A stretch of DNA of 62,203 nt from Thermoplasmata archaeon (GTDB lineage: Archaea; Thermoplasmatota; E2; JACPAO01; JAHFTW01): positions 387 to 62,589 of the forward strand of contig JAHFTW010000010.1 in NCBI GenBank assembly GCA_023269235.1, in the 5' to 3' direction. The position numbers and the translations under genes are program-made. Below, piece after piece: positions 7,914 to 16,950 of the stretch; the first letter of the stretch is position 1, and each line of letters begins with the position of its first letter. Below the pieces are notes generated by a model. That model made no database searches. It was not told where the DNA came from and saw only the letters and a list, made by a program, of their open reading frames with translations.

Positions 7914-8582
7914 GTGCCGAAGAAGAAGGAGCCGCGCCCCCAGACGACCAGCGTCGCCCAGGCCGTGCGCGGCTACATCGAGGCGCGCCCCACCGTCCGC
8001 GACGCGCTTGGCATGGGCATCGTGAACCTGAGCGCCCTCACGCGCCAGATCCGCACCGAGACCGGCCTCGGCTCCGAGGAGGCTGTCCTTGTGGCCTGCC
8101 GCCGCTACAAAGCGCCGCACGGCGCGGTCGCCTACCAAGCCGCCATTCGGCGCGTGCTCGACAAGAGCAAGCTGGAAGTGCGCACCAAGGTCGCGACGCT
8201 CACGGCGCGCAACTCGTGGAAACTCTCCTCCAAACTGGAGAAGGCGCTCGCCGCGCTCCAGGGCCTGAGCACGCCCATCCACGTCCTCCAGGGCGGCGAG
8301 TCCGTGACCATCATCACCGACGAGGCGCTCCTCAAAGGCATGGAGGAGACGCTCGGAGAGGACGTCATCAAGGTCCGCACCGGCCTGGTGGAGCTCAACA
8401 TCCGCAGCCCCGAGTCCGTCGAGGACGTCGCGGGCATCGTCGCGTTCCTCGCCAGCAGCCTGTCCGCGCGCGGCATCAACTTCAACGAGGTCATCAGCTG
8501 CTACAAGGACAACATCTTCATCGTGGACGAGGCCGACTTGTTCGCCGCGTTCCAGGTCCTCAACGGACTGATCAAGAGCTGA
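7914..8582 (+). CDS. ACT-domain protein, probable amino-acid-sensing regulator
   Basis: A 222-residue protein. The N-terminal 90 residues are helical (AQAVRGYIEARPTVRDALGM, then NLSALTRQIRTETG) and resemble the small archaeal ACT-linked domain. The middle has THVLQGG-like strands. The end, DVAGIVAFLASSLSARGINF followed by EVISCYKDNIFIV, has the pattern of an aspartokinase-type ACT domain. ACT domains bind amino acids and control enzymes allosterically. Its place between the two arg operons suggests a link to amino-acid control, but this is inference. The start is the GTG at 7914; no catalytic domain is present. Confidence 0.7.
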   Translation: MPKKKEPRPQTTSVAQAVRGYIEARPTVRDALGMGIVNLSALTRQIRTETGLGSEEAVLVACRRYKAPHGAVAYQAAIRRVLDKSKLEVRTKVATLTARNSWKLSSKLEKALAALQGLSTPIHVLQGGESVTIITDEALLKGMEETLGEDVIKVRTGLVELNIRSPESVEDVAGIVAFLASSLSARGINFNEVISCYKDNIFIVDEADLFAAFQVLNGLIKS

Positions 8583-8910
8583 CGAGGAGCCCCGCAATCG
8601 CGAGGCCGTTGAGGAAGGCAAGGGAAGCGGGGCCGAAGGTCTTCATCGCGTCGCGAAGCCGCGCCCCGATGGCCGCGTCCAGCGCCTGGACCAACGTCAT
8701 CGTCGTGGCCACCGCCAGGAGCCACGGCTGCGAGCCGTTGGCGAACGGAGCCACCGCGGCGGCGGCGACCGCAACACTGCGTGCGGCGCCGTAGAGGGCG
8801 ATGGTGCGGCTCGAGCCGGTGGCCAGGCGGACCGCGTGGACGGAGAAGCCTGTGCTCACGAGGGCGCTGACAAGGGTGACGGTCGCGCACGCGAAGAACG
8901 GGAGGTCCAT
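8572..8910 (-). CDS. Small polytopic membrane protein
   Basis: A 112-residue hydrophobic protein with about four membrane segments: residues 5-25 (FACATVTLVSALVSTGFSV), 38-58 (ALYGAARSVAVAAAAVAPFA), 62-80 (PWLLAVATTMTLVQAL) and 95-112. A polar RLATGSSRT loop lies between the first two. I do not recognise the family. It overlaps the convergent ACT-domain gene by 11 bases. A TATA-like AAACATACC lies about 30 bases upstream. Confidence 0.6.
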   Translation of the reverse strand: MDLPFFACATVTLVSALVSTGFSVHAVRLATGSSRTIALYGAARSVAVAAAAVAPFANGSQPWLLAVATTMTLVQALDAAIGARLRDAMKTFGPASLAFLNGLAIAGLLVSS

Positions 8911-8971
8911 GCCAAGGCCAACGCCTCGGGGGCTTCAGGGTATGTTTTCCGGTCGCGCCAGGGCAACCGTG

Positions 8972-10195
8972 TCAGGCGTGGGTCGTCCCCGGGTTCGGCT
9001 GCAGCGTCGCAGCCTCTTCAACGATGATAGGGATGGCGCCGAGCAACTGCTCGTCGGAGACGATGAGGGGCGGCGCCACGCGCAGGACGGACTTGCCGGC
9101 TTGGCCAACAAGGATGCCCCGAGCGCGCAAAGCGGTGACCAATTCGGGTGCCTTGGACGCTGCGAGGGGGATGCCGACGAGGAGACCGCGGCCACGGGCG
9201 GGGAGCCCGATCGCGGAGCCTTGCTCGCGGACCGCGGCCATGAAGCGCTCGCCGAGGGCGGCGGCGCGGCCCATCAGGTTCTGCTCCTCCAGGACATCGA
9301 GGACCGCGTTGCCGGCGGCGGCCGCGACCGCGTTGCCGCCGAACGTGGTGCCGTGGCTTCCGGGCTCGAACAACTTGGCGGTCTCAGGGTGGATGAGCGT
9401 GGCGCCGATGGGCAGGCCGCCGCCAAGACCCTTCGCGAGCGTGATGACCTGCGGAGCGAGGCCATCGTGCTCGAAGCCGAAAAACTTGCCCGTGCGGCCA
9501 ACCCCGGTCTGGATCTCGTCGGCGACGAGGAGAGACTTGTTGGCGGCGCAAAGACGCTTCAGCGCGGCCGCGGCGTCGGGGTGGAGCGGAAGGACGCCGC
9601 CTTCGCCTTGGACGGACTCGAAGAAGACGCCCGCGACGCGATTCTGCTGGAACACCTTCTCCAGGGCGCCGGGGTCGTTGAATGGGACGTGGACGATCTG
9701 GCCCACGAGCGGGTCGTAGCGCTCCTGATAGTGCTTCTGCCCGGTGAGGCTCATGCCGCCGTAACTGCGACCATGGAACGAATTGTCGAATGCGACCACG
9801 ACGCCTTCGGGCATGCCTTGGGCGTGGGCGTGGCGGCGCACGAGCTTGAGCGCGCCCTCGTTCGCCTCCGTGCCGGAGTTCTGGAAGATGGTCTTGTAGC
9901 CGCCCGGGGCCAGGAACTCCGTGCGCTTCTGCAGCCGCTCGGCAAGCCGCAGGCTGGGGCCGTTGGCGTAGAGGTTGCTGGTGTGCGCGAGCAGGCCAAT
10001 CTGCGTGGACACGGCGCGCACGATGGCGGGGTGCGCGTGGCCCAGGATGTTGACCGCGATGCCGGCCAGCAGGTCGAGGTACTCTTTGCCCTCGGAGTCC
10101 CACACCTTCGCGCCCTGGCCGCGCTGGAGCTGGAGAACGGGCGTGCCATAATTGGGGGCCATGGCGGACTCCCAGCGCGCGGCGGAGTAGCTCAT
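8972..10195 (-). CDS. argD: Acetylornithine aminotransferase
   Basis: A class III PLP aminotransferase of 407 residues that would form N-acetylornithine from N-acetylglutamate semialdehyde. Family features are NSGTEANEGALKLVRR, the FHGRSYGGMSLTG loop, VADEIQTGVGRTG with the PLP-binding Asp, and the lysine motif TLAKGLGGGLPIGA. The ATG at 10195 overlaps the argB stop as ATGA. It is the last gene of argC-J-B-D. The class also includes succinylornithine and lysine-pathway enzymes, but the context favours arginine. Confidence 0.93.
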   Translation of the reverse strand: MSYSAARWESAMAPNYGTPVLQLQRGQGAKVWDSEGKEYLDLLAGIAVNILGHAHPAIVRAVSTQIGLLAHTSNLYANGPSLRLAERLQKRTEFLAPGGYKTIFQNSGTEANEGALKLVRRHAHAQGMPEGVVVAFDNSFHGRSYGGMSLTGQKHYQERYDPLVGQIVHVPFNDPGALEKVFQQNRVAGVFFESVQGEGGVLPLHPDAAAALKRLCAANKSLLVADEIQTGVGRTGKFFGFEHDGLAPQVITLAKGLGGGLPIGATLIHPETAKLFEPGSHGTTFGGNAVAAAAGNAVLDVLEEQNLMGRAAALGERFMAAVREQGSAIGLPARGRGLLVGIPLAASKAPELVTALRARGILVGQAGKSVLRVAPPLIVSDEQLLGAIPIIVEEAATLQPNPGTTHA

Positions 10196-10986
10196 TGGAC
10201 GGCCTCGGCGACCAAGGTGCCACGGATGGCCTTGCCCGAGACGGCGTCCACGATGGTGCCGGGCTCGAGGCGCGTGATGAGCACGTTGCCGACGCCGGCC
10301 GCGAGCGCGTCCACGGCGTTCTGCAGCTTCGGGATCATGCCGCCCTTCGCGGCGCCGCCGATGAGCGACTTCGCGGACTGCGGCGTCAGGCTGGCGAGCG
10401 ACTCCCCAGAGTCCCCGCGCACGGCGGAGACGTCGGTGGCGAGGATGAGCCAGTGCGCCTTCCACCAGGCGGCGACGGCGGCGGCGCCTTCGTCGGCATT
10501 GAGGTTGAGCGGCCCGCTGCCATCGTACGCGACCGGTGTCACGACGTTGAGGTGGCCACGCCAGGTGTCCGGGCTGGTGGCGAACCCCGTGACGGTGCCG
10601 ACACGGCCGAGGCGCGCCTCCTTGACCTTGCCCGAGAAGCAGCGCTCGCCGACATCGAGGTGGCGCGCGGGCAGGCCGTGGCCGGCCAGGGCGTCGGTGA
10701 GCTCCTGGCCAAGGTCGTCGAGGACCTGCTCGACCACGATGGCGGCGCGCGGCGTGGTGACGCGCAGGCCATCCACCTTGAGCGTGGGCTCCCCGAGGGC
10801 GGCGATGGCTTCGTCGAGCTGCGGCCCGCCGCCGTGGACGACGCAGACCTGATGGCCGGCGTCGCGCAGGGCCGCGAGCTCGCTCGCGACGGCCGAGACC
10901 TGGTCCGGGTCCTTGACGACGTTGCCGCCCATCTTGACGACGATGCGCAGCACCTTGGGTCCGTACATGGGAATCGAGGGCCTCAC
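10192..10986 (-). CDS. argB: Acetylglutamate kinase
   Basis: Phosphorylates N-acetylglutamate, the second step of the acetyl route. The 264 residues have the amino-acid-kinase pattern: VVKMGGNVVKDP, VVHGGGPQLDEAI, LNLNADEGAAAVA and LIGGAAKGGMIPKLQNA. The GTG start at 10986 overlaps the argJ stop by 4 bases (GTGA), and the end overlaps argD. No LysW-type carrier gene is nearby, which supports acetylated rather than carrier-bound intermediates. Confidence 0.93.
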   Translation of the reverse strand: MRPSIPMYGPKVLRIVVKMGGNVVKDPDQVSAVASELAALRDAGHQVCVVHGGGPQLDEAIAALGEPTLKVDGLRVTTPRAAIVVEQVLDDLGQELTDALAGHGLPARHLDVGERCFSGKVKEARLGRVGTVTGFATSPDTWRGHLNVVTPVAYDGSGPLNLNADEGAAAVAAWWKAHWLILATDVSAVRGDSGESLASLTPQSAKSLIGGAAKGGMIPKLQNAVDALAAGVGNVLITRLEPGTIVDAVSGKAIRGTLVAEAVQ

Positions 10987-12311
10987 GTGCTGTACGCCGA
11001 GTTGAAGGTCACATACTCTTCAGAGAGGTCACAACCCCACGCCTCGGCGTTGTGGGGACCGAGACCAAGGCTGACGCGGATGCGGACGTCGCGGGTCTGG
11101 AGGGCCGCGTTCGCCTGCTTCAGGTTCTCGCCGCCCAAGGGCTCGCCCTTGCTGAGGACGGGGACGGAGCCGAGGGACGACTCGAAGCGGACAGACACCT
11201 TGCCGGGGTCCACTTGGGCGCCGCAGGAGCCGACGGCGGCCACGATGCGGCCCCAATTCGGGTCCTTGCCGTGCAGGGCGGACTTGACAAGGTTCGACTT
11301 GGCGACGGCACGAGCGATGGTGCGGGCGTCGTCGAGGCTCACGGCGCCCTCCACGGCGACCTCGAGGAGCGCGGTGGCGCCCTCGCCGTCGCCGGCGATC
11401 ATCTTGGCGAGCGTCTTGCAGGCGAGTGTGAGGCCGTCAAGGAAGGCGGCCGCCTCCGGCGTGCCCTTGCGCAAGTTGGCTCCACCAGCGGCGCCGTTGG
11501 CGATGATGGCGCAGGTGTCGTTCGTCGACTGGTCGCCGTCGATGGTGATCATGTTGAAGGTGGCGTTCACCGCCTCCTTCAGGTTGGCGTTGAGGAACGT
11601 CGCGTTCATCGGCGCGTCCGTGACGAGGAAGCTCAGCATGGTCGCCATGTTGGGGTGGATCATGCCGGCGCCTTTCGCGATGCCCGCGATGTGGAAGGTG
11701 CGTCCGCTCGCCTTGACCTCGACAAAGACGGTCTTGGGGTGACTGTCGGTGGTGGTGATGGCCTCGGCCGCCTCGCCGCCGACGGCGGAGCCGAGCGTCT
11801 TGGCGCACTCCTTGATGCCGGAGAGGACCTTGTCCATGGGCATGGGGCGGCCAATGATGCCGGTGCTGCAGACGATGAACTGGTCGGCCTCGAGCTTGAG
11901 GGCCTTTGCGGCTTCGACGGCCATGGCGCGGGCGTCCTTGAGGCCCTGCTCCCCGGTGACGGCGTTGGCGTTGCCGGCGTTGCAGACGATGGCGCGGATG
12001 TCGCCGTTCTCGACGTTCTCGCGGCTCACGACGACGGGGGCGGCGCAGAACGCGTTCTGGGTGAAGACGGCGGCGCCGCGGCTGGGGCGGTCGCTGACGA
12101 TGAGCGCGACGTCGCGGCTCTTCTTCTTGATCTGGGCCCAGACGCCGTTGGCCTGGAAGCCAGGGACATGGTTCAGGTGCTTGCCGGGAACGATGGTGAT
12201 GCTAGCGGGCATGGTCGGTTGGACGGGGAGCGCTGGGGCGGGCGAGGCGTTGTCAGGGTCCTGGCCCTGGAGTTTGGCGACTTGGCGGCGCCATCCGAGA
12301 AGCAAGACCAT
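10983..12311 (-). CDS. argJ: Bifunctional ornithine acetyltransferase / N-acetylglutamate synthase
   Basis: ArgJ moves the acetyl group from N-acetylornithine to glutamate and so recycles it. The autoproteolysis site is visible as HPNMATMLSFLVTD, where cleavage before the second Thr makes the alpha and beta chains. Other family blocks are CSTGIIGRPMPM and KDPNWGRIVAAVG. The ATG at 12311 overlaps the argC stop by one base (TAATG), arguing for coupling, but it adds a 33-residue extension before the ATG at 12212 where family similarity begins. Either start is possible. Confidence 0.94.
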   Translation of the reverse strand: MVLLLGWRRQVAKLQGQDPDNASPAPALPVQPTMPASITIVPGKHLNHVPGFQANGVWAQIKKKSRDVALIVSDRPSRGAAVFTQNAFCAAPVVVSRENVENGDIRAIVCNAGNANAVTGEQGLKDARAMAVEAAKALKLEADQFIVCSTGIIGRPMPMDKVLSGIKECAKTLGSAVGGEAAEAITTTDSHPKTVFVEVKASGRTFHIAGIAKGAGMIHPNMATMLSFLVTDAPMNATFLNANLKEAVNATFNMITIDGDQSTNDTCAIIANGAAGGANLRKGTPEAAAFLDGLTLACKTLAKMIAGDGEGATALLEVAVEGAVSLDDARTIARAVAKSNLVKSALHGKDPNWGRIVAAVGSCGAQVDPGKVSVRFESSLGSVPVLSKGEPLGGENLKQANAALQTRDVRIRVSLGLGPHNAEAWGCDLSEEYVTFNSAYST

Positions 12312-13315
12312 TAGGGGCCACCTCCGACGGCCGAGAGACCCTCAGTCTCTGCCCAGCCCAGGGCGAGGTTCATGTTCTGCACGGCCTGGCCGGAGCCACC
12401 CTTGACGAGGTTGTCGATGGCGCAGCGTGCGACGAGGAGGCCGGAGTCGGCGTCGAGGTCGATGGCGACGTCGGCGAAGTTGCTTCCGGCGACGACGCCG
12501 GTGTCCGGTTCTGGGACGACCCGGAGGAACTTGGTGCCGCTGTAGGCCCTGACGTACGCGGCCTTGACCTCCTCGGCGGTAACGCCCGGCTTGGCCGGCA
12601 GGTACACGGTGGAGAGGAGGCCGCGGCTCATGGGCACGAGGTGGGGCGTGAAGCGGACGGCACGGGCGGCCTTTCCGTGCGATTGGCCCGAGGCGGCGTT
12701 GGCGGCGAGGCGGATTTCGCCGAGGTGGTCGTGGCCGAGCACCTTGTAGGCGCGGACGGCCTCGTTCATCTCGGGATAGTGCAGGTCGCCGCGCGGGGCG
12801 GCGCCGGCGCCGGAGACGCCCGATTTCCCATCGGCGATAAGGACTCCGTCGGCAGCGAGGCCCGAGCGCAGGGCGGCGCCGGCGGCCACCATCGTGGCGG
12901 TCGGGTAGCAGCCCGGATTCGCGATGCGTTTTGTCCCCTTCACGATGGGGAAGAATTCGGGCAATCCATACGCCCAGCCGGAGCCGGCCTCGAAGGCCGC
13001 GTGGCGATGAGCGCGGCTCAGGTCCACGATGAGCTTGGGGCGGTCGCCAACGTCGGCGACGGACCTCTTGGCCTCTTCGCCGTCCGTGGCGAGGAAGACG
13101 ACGTCGGCGTCGGCGGCCTTGGCGGGGGCGGCCATGATGAGGTCGCGGCGGTGGCGGAAGCTAGGAACCAGGTCGCCGTAGGGTTTCCCGGCTTCGCTGG
13201 TGCTGGTGAGGGTGAGGGAGCCGACCCGGGGGTGGGCGGCGAGGAGGCGGACCAGTTCGCGGCCCAGGTATCCCCGGGCCCCGACGACGGCGACGGAGGC
13301 AGTGGCGTTGGTCAT
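12311..13315 (-). CDS. argC: N-acetyl-gamma-glutamyl-phosphate reductase
   Basis: Reduces N-acetylglutamyl phosphate to the semialdehyde with NADPH. The Rossmann start VAVVGARGYLGRELVRLL and the catalytic cysteine motif IANPGCYPTAT are clear, and the substrate loop HLVPMSRGLLSTVY follows. Length 334 is normal. The start is the ATG at 13315 (MTNATAS). A TATA-like CTATATT lies 36-42 bases upstream. It is the first gene of argC-J-B-D. Confidence 0.95.
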   Translation of the reverse strand: MTNATASVAVVGARGYLGRELVRLLAAHPRVGSLTLTSTSEAGKPYGDLVPSFRHRRDLIMAAPAKAADADVVFLATDGEEAKRSVADVGDRPKLIVDLSRAHRHAAFEAGSGWAYGLPEFFPIVKGTKRIANPGCYPTATMVAAGAALRSGLAADGVLIADGKSGVSGAGAAPRGDLHYPEMNEAVRAYKVLGHDHLGEIRLAANAASGQSHGKAARAVRFTPHLVPMSRGLLSTVYLPAKPGVTAEEVKAAYVRAYSGTKFLRVVPEPDTGVVAGSNFADVAIDLDADSGLLVARCAIDNLVKGGSGQAVQNMNLALGWAETEGLSAVGGGP

Positions 13316-13350
13316 TGCCGGAACGACGGACCCAACATGCCGTGGTTCGG

Positions 13351-13357
13351 AATATAG
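13351..13357 (-). promoter_or_regulatory. TATA-like box for the argC-J-B-D operon
   Basis: The minus strand reads CTATATT in an otherwise GC-rich stretch. With a start site about 25 bases downstream this predicts a leader of roughly 10-15 bases before the argC ATG at 13315. Confidence 0.55.
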
Positions 13358-13504
13358 GGGTGATGACGACGTGGGGTCGCACCTGGGCAAGCGTGTCCCG
13401 TTTCAGACAAGCCGGACGGGTTCCTTGCGTACAGCGCGGGCCCCTGCAACGCATGGTTCAAGAGCAGAACCCGGAATCCTCGCCCACCCTTTTTGGGGTG
13501 CCCC

Positions 13505-14821
13505 ATGGCGACGACGAAGCAGCCTAGCCGCACGACCAAGACCGCCCCGGCCGCCAAGAGCGTCGCCAAGACGGAAGAGCTGAACCCCTTCAAGATCGCC
13601 CAGGCCCAGCTCGACAAGGCCGCCAAGGCGATGGGGCTCGAGAAGGACATGCACGCCTACCTCCGCGAGCCGCAGCGCTTCCTGCAAGTCAGCATCCCCG
13701 TCCGCATGGACCGCGGCGGCACCAAGACGTTCCAAGGCTTCCGCTGCCAGTACAACGACGCCCGCGGCCCGACCAAGGGCGGCATCCGCTACCACCCCGA
13801 GGAGACCGCGGACACCGTGAAGGCGCTCGCGGCCTGGATGACGTGGAAGTGCGCGGTCGCCGACATTCCGTACGGAGGCGGCAAGGGCGGCGTCATCTGC
13901 GACCCCAAGAAGCTCAGCGTCAAGGAGCTGGAGCGCCTCAGCCGCGGCTGGGTCCGCGCCGTCCACCAGATTGTCGGCACCTACAAGGACGTCCCCGCCC
14001 CCGACGTCTACACCACGCCCCAGGTCATGGCCTGGATGATGGACGAGATGTCGGTCATCCACGGCGCCAACGAGCCGGGCTTCATCACGGGAAAACCGCT
14101 CGCCCTCGGCGGCTCCGCGGGCCGCGGCGACGCCACCGCGAAGGGCGGCATGTACCACCTGCGCGAGGCCGCCAAAGTCCTCAAGCTCAACCTCAAGGGC
14201 GCCACCGTCGCCATCCAGGGCTTCGGCAACGCCGGCGAGTACGCGCACAAGCTCGTCACCGAGATGTTCGGCGCCAAGGTCGTCGCCGTGAGTGACTCGA
14301 AAGGCGGCGTCTACAGCGCGGCCGGCCTCGACTTCGCCAAGCTGCGTGAGTTCAAGGCGCGCAAGGGCCAGGTCCAGAACTTCCCCGGCAGCAAGAAGAT
14401 CACGAACGCCGAGCTGCTGGAGCTCAAGGTGGACGTGCTCATCCCGGCTGGCATCGAGAACCAGATTCGCTCGGACAACGCCGCGAACGTGAAGGCGAAG
14501 ATCGTCCTGGAGCTCGCCAACGGCCCCACGACCCCGGAGGCCGACGTCATCCTGGAGAAGAACGGCGTCCTGCATATCCCGGACTTCCTCGCCAACTCCG
14601 GTGGCGTCACGGTCTCGTATTTCGAGTGGGTCCAGAACCTCTACGGCTACTACTGGACCGCCGAGGAAGTCTACGAGAAGCTGGACAAGAAAATGACCTC
14701 CGCCTTCAACGCCGTCTACGCCAAGCGCAAGGAGCTCAAGGTGGACATGCGCGTCGCCGCCTACGCGGTGGCCGTCGGTCGCGTTGCCGAAGCCGTCAAG
14801 TTGCGCGGGATTGTCGCCTAG
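13505..14821 (+). CDS. gdhA: Glutamate dehydrogenase
   Basis: A hexameric-type glutamate dehydrogenase (438 residues) that interconverts glutamate and 2-oxoglutarate plus ammonia. The substrate block [11 protein letters not shown], the catalytic-lysine segment [25 protein letters not shown] and the Rossmann motif [13 protein letters not shown] are all present. The first 28 residues are a Thr/Lys/Ala tail outside the family. The ATG at 13505 is used; an upstream TTG at 13493 adds four residues. It lies divergent from the arginine operon, whose precursor is glutamate. Confidence 0.95.
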   Translation: MATTKQPSRTTKTAPAAKSVAKTEELNPFKIAQAQLDKAAKAMGLEKDMHAYLREPQRFLQVSIPVRMDRGGTKTFQGFRCQYNDARGPTKGGIRYHPEETADTVKALAAWMTWKCAVADIPYGGGKGGVICDPKKLSVKELERLSRGWVRAVHQIVGTYKDVPAPDVYTTPQVMAWMMDEMSVIHGANEPGFITGKPLALGGSAGRGDATAKGGMYHLREAAKVLKLNLKGATVAIQGFGNAGEYAHKLVTEMFGAKVVAVSDSKGGVYSAAGLDFAKLREFKARKGQVQNFPGSKKITNAELLELKVDVLIPAGIENQIRSDNAANVKAKIVLELANGPTTPEADVILEKNGVLHIPDFLANSGGVTVSYFEWVQNLYGYYWTAEEVYEKLDKKMTSAFNAVYAKRKELKVDMRVAAYAVAVGRVAEAVKLRGIVA

Positions 14822-14826
14822 CTAGG

Positions 14827-15057
14827 ATGCTGGAGCTCCGCCCGAACTGCGAGTGCTGCGACGCGGACCTTGCGCCGGAAGCCGCCGCCACCATCTGCTC
14901 GTTCGAGTGCACGTACTGCGCTTCCTGCGCGGCGACGATGCGCAATCTCTGCCCGACCTGCGGTGGGAACCTGGTTGTGCGGCCGACGCGCCCCGCCAGC
15001 AAGTTGGCGAAGTACCCGCCTTCGACGAAGCGTGTGCTGAAACCTGGCGGCTGCTGA
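14827..15057 (+). CDS. DUF1272-family cysteine-rich zinc protein
   Basis: A 76-residue protein that begins MLELRPNCECCDADLAPEA and continues with ICSFECTYCASCA and CPTCGGNLVVRP. The eight or more cysteines in CxxC pairs match the DUF1272 family, which is thought to bind zinc. Its function is unknown. The start is 5 bases after the gdhA stop, so it may be cotranscribed with gdhA. Confidence 0.82.
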   Translation: MLELRPNCECCDADLAPEAAATICSFECTYCASCAATMRNLCPTCGGNLVVRPTRPASKLAKYPPSTKRVLKPGGC

Positions 15058-15060
15058 ACC

Positions 15061-15170
15061 GTCGCCTCGTGTGGCGCTTCGCGCCACCCCAAACCAAGGC
15101 TTGCATCCTCTGGTCGGATTGGACGGTGCCGTCGGAGGTGGCGTTGATGCGTCGGGAAGGTTGGCGAACC
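15061..15170. repeat. Dispersed intergenic repeat, copy C
   Basis: Contains a perfect 7-bp hairpin GTGGCGC-TTC-GCGCCAC (15071-15087) and ends with GATGCGTCGGGAAGG continuing TTGGCGAACC at 15146-15170. That 25-base end matches the copy at 53746-53770 and the reverse complement of 36359-36383 with about 3-4 mismatches each. No gene was found between 15058 and 15177. Confidence 0.6.
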
Positions 15171-15177
15171 GTGGGAC

Positions 15178-15687
15178 TCAGTCAAGGCTGACGCCTTCGA
15201 GCGCCAACATCTTGCGCTTCAGCTCGACGCCGCCGCCGTAGCCGCCAATGCCGCCGCCGGCCGCGACGACGCGGTGGCAGGGCACGAATGGGGCGACGGG
15301 GTTGCGGCCGTTAGCCTGGCCTACGGCACGGCTCGCGCCCGGCTTGCCGATGGCCTCGGCAATCTCCTGGTACGAGCGGACCTCGCCGTACGGGATGGCC
15401 GAAAGCTCGCTCCACACCTTCTGTTGGAAGGCGGTCCCTTTGGGACTGGTCCGGACCGTGAAGTCAGTGCGGCGGCCATTGGCGTACTCCTCAAGCTCGC
15501 GGGACGCCTGGAGCACGACCGCATTGTGCGGGTCTTTGCGCAGCTCCTCGCCGGGCCAGCGCGCGGCGACTTCGCTGCCGAACTCCTCCGGACTGACGCC
15601 GGGGAGGCTGGTCTCGACGACGGCGTTTCCGCGCGCCGCGATATGGAACGAACCAAGTTTGGTGCGGACGGTGGTCCAGGAAATCAT
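15178..15687 (-). CDS. ogt: Methylated-DNA--protein-cysteine methyltransferase
   Basis: A suicide repair protein that takes the alkyl group from O6-alkylguanine. The acceptor site VPCHRVVAAGG is present, preceded by the helix-turn-helix FQQKVWSELSAIPYGEVRSY and the asparagine hinge GQANGRNPVAPF. Length 169 fits Ogt. The ATG at 15687 overlaps the upstream membrane-protein stop as ATGA, so it is cotranscribed with that gene. Confidence 0.93.
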   Translation of the reverse strand: MISWTTVRTKLGSFHIAARGNAVVETSLPGVSPEEFGSEVAARWPGEELRKDPHNAVVLQASRELEEYANGRRTDFTVRTSPKGTAFQQKVWSELSAIPYGEVRSYQEIAEAIGKPGASRAVGQANGRNPVAPFVPCHRVVAAGGGIGGYGGGVELKRKMLALEGVSLD

Positions 15688-16910
15688 CCCATCACCAGCT
15701 CGGCATGACGGCGCAAGGGGAAGAACCATGCGGCGAGCCCCAGGAGGGCCAACCCGGCGGATTCGGCCATCAGGGTCGCGGAATCCGCAAGCGCGCCCCA
15801 GGCGAGCAAGCCCAGCGCGATGTTGAGCGCGTAGAAGGACCACTTGTGCTTGCTGAACGGGACCGGCGTGGCCGCGAGGGTGCGCGCCGCGAAGGCGAGG
15901 CCGAGCTGGAGGAACCCGCCGAAGAGCATGAGATGGACGTGGATAGTGCGCAGCGCAGGCAGCCGGTCCGCGAAGAGGGAGGGGACGATGTTGAGGAACA
16001 GGCCCAAGAGGACGCCGACGACGACCCAGAGGACACCGGCGAAGACCCACGGGATGTAGGCGAACCCGGGCGTGACGCGCTGCGTCTTCGACTTGTTCTT
16101 CATGATGTTCGCGCCCAGCACGCCCATGAAGACGAAGGCCGCGAAGAAGACGACGAGGCCGCCGGCGATGATGAGAGGCTTCCAGCCGAGGGCGAAGCCG
16201 AACGTCAGGAGCGTGACGCCAAGCAGCGTGCTGTGCAGCTCGCCCTTGATGGCCCCGGCGGCGATGGCGGGGACGCCAGACAGGCGCGGCACCATCAGGT
16301 GACTCAGGCCGAAGAGCGTGGGGAGGCCGAAGCCGACGAGGAGCAGGTGGTCGGCCGCCAGCCCCCAGCCTGCGCGAAGGGGGCCGAACGTCCCCGCGAC
16401 GGCCACGATCAGCTGCGTCGCAAGGCCGAGCAGGAGGAACATGGCCCCCAGCTTGAGCTGGAGGAAGCAGGCGTCATCGCCCTTCGTGAGCGGGTCGCGT
16501 GCGACGTCCACGACGGAGACGCCCCGAGGCGGCAAGGCCGCACGTAGCGACTTGAAGAACAGGAACCCCGCCGCGGCGAGAAGGGCTCCGCCGGCGACCC
16601 AAACCAGCGTGAAGAGGTTGGACGGCTGCAGGAGCGCGCCGACGACGCGGGCGCTAACCCCCGCCCCGAGGAGCATGGCGATCGACTCGGTGCCTTCCAT
16701 GGCGCGCGGGGCGTGGCGTCCGACCAGCGACGCGGTGAGGGCCAGGACGCCTGGGAGGAGGGCGCCGTAAAGCGCCGCCTCGCGGTGGGCGTCCGCCCAG
16801 CCAAGCCCTGCTACGCCTTCAGAGAGCAGACGGGTCGTGGAGCCCAGGAGGGTCAAGAGCAGCGTGGCGGCGAGCCCGACGAGGCTGACGGTCCACAACG
16901 GCTTGGCCAC
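15684..16910 (-). CDS. Polytopic membrane protein with oxidase-like histidines
   Basis: A 408-residue protein with about 11-12 hydrophobic segments. Two conserved-looking histidine sites stand out: DHLLLVGFGLPTLFGLSHLM near residue 190 and TIHVHLMLFGGFLQLGLAFA near residue 310. This pattern resembles the heme-ligating helices of the cytochrome oxidase subunit I/NnrS superfamily. Copper-site residues of true oxidases are not seen, so it may be a heme- or NO-related membrane protein. The start is a GTG at 16910. The family assignment is tentative. Confidence 0.6.
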   Translation of the reverse strand: MAKPLWTVSLVGLAATLLLTLLGSTTRLLSEGVAGLGWADAHREAALYGALLPGVLALTASLVGRHAPRAMEGTESIAMLLGAGVSARVVGALLQPSNLFTLVWVAGGALLAAAGFLFFKSLRAALPPRGVSVVDVARDPLTKGDDACFLQLKLGAMFLLLGLATQLIVAVAGTFGPLRAGWGLAADHLLLVGFGLPTLFGLSHLMVPRLSGVPAIAAGAIKGELHSTLLGVTLLTFGFALGWKPLIIAGGLVVFFAAFVFMGVLGANIMKNKSKTQRVTPGFAYIPWVFAGVLWVVVGVLLGLFLNIVPSLFADRLPALRTIHVHLMLFGGFLQLGLAFAARTLAATPVPFSKHKWSFYALNIALGLLAWGALADSATLMAESAGLALLGLAAWFFPLRRHAELVMG

Positions 16911-16950
16911 GTTCGCGCGACGGGGAGGGCCTACAAAGCGGCGACGCCCG

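Noticed and set aside
15061-15170. The TTC-loop hairpins as parts of a CRISPR array
   Set aside because: Copies are single and tens of kilobases apart, with no regular spacers and no cas genes.
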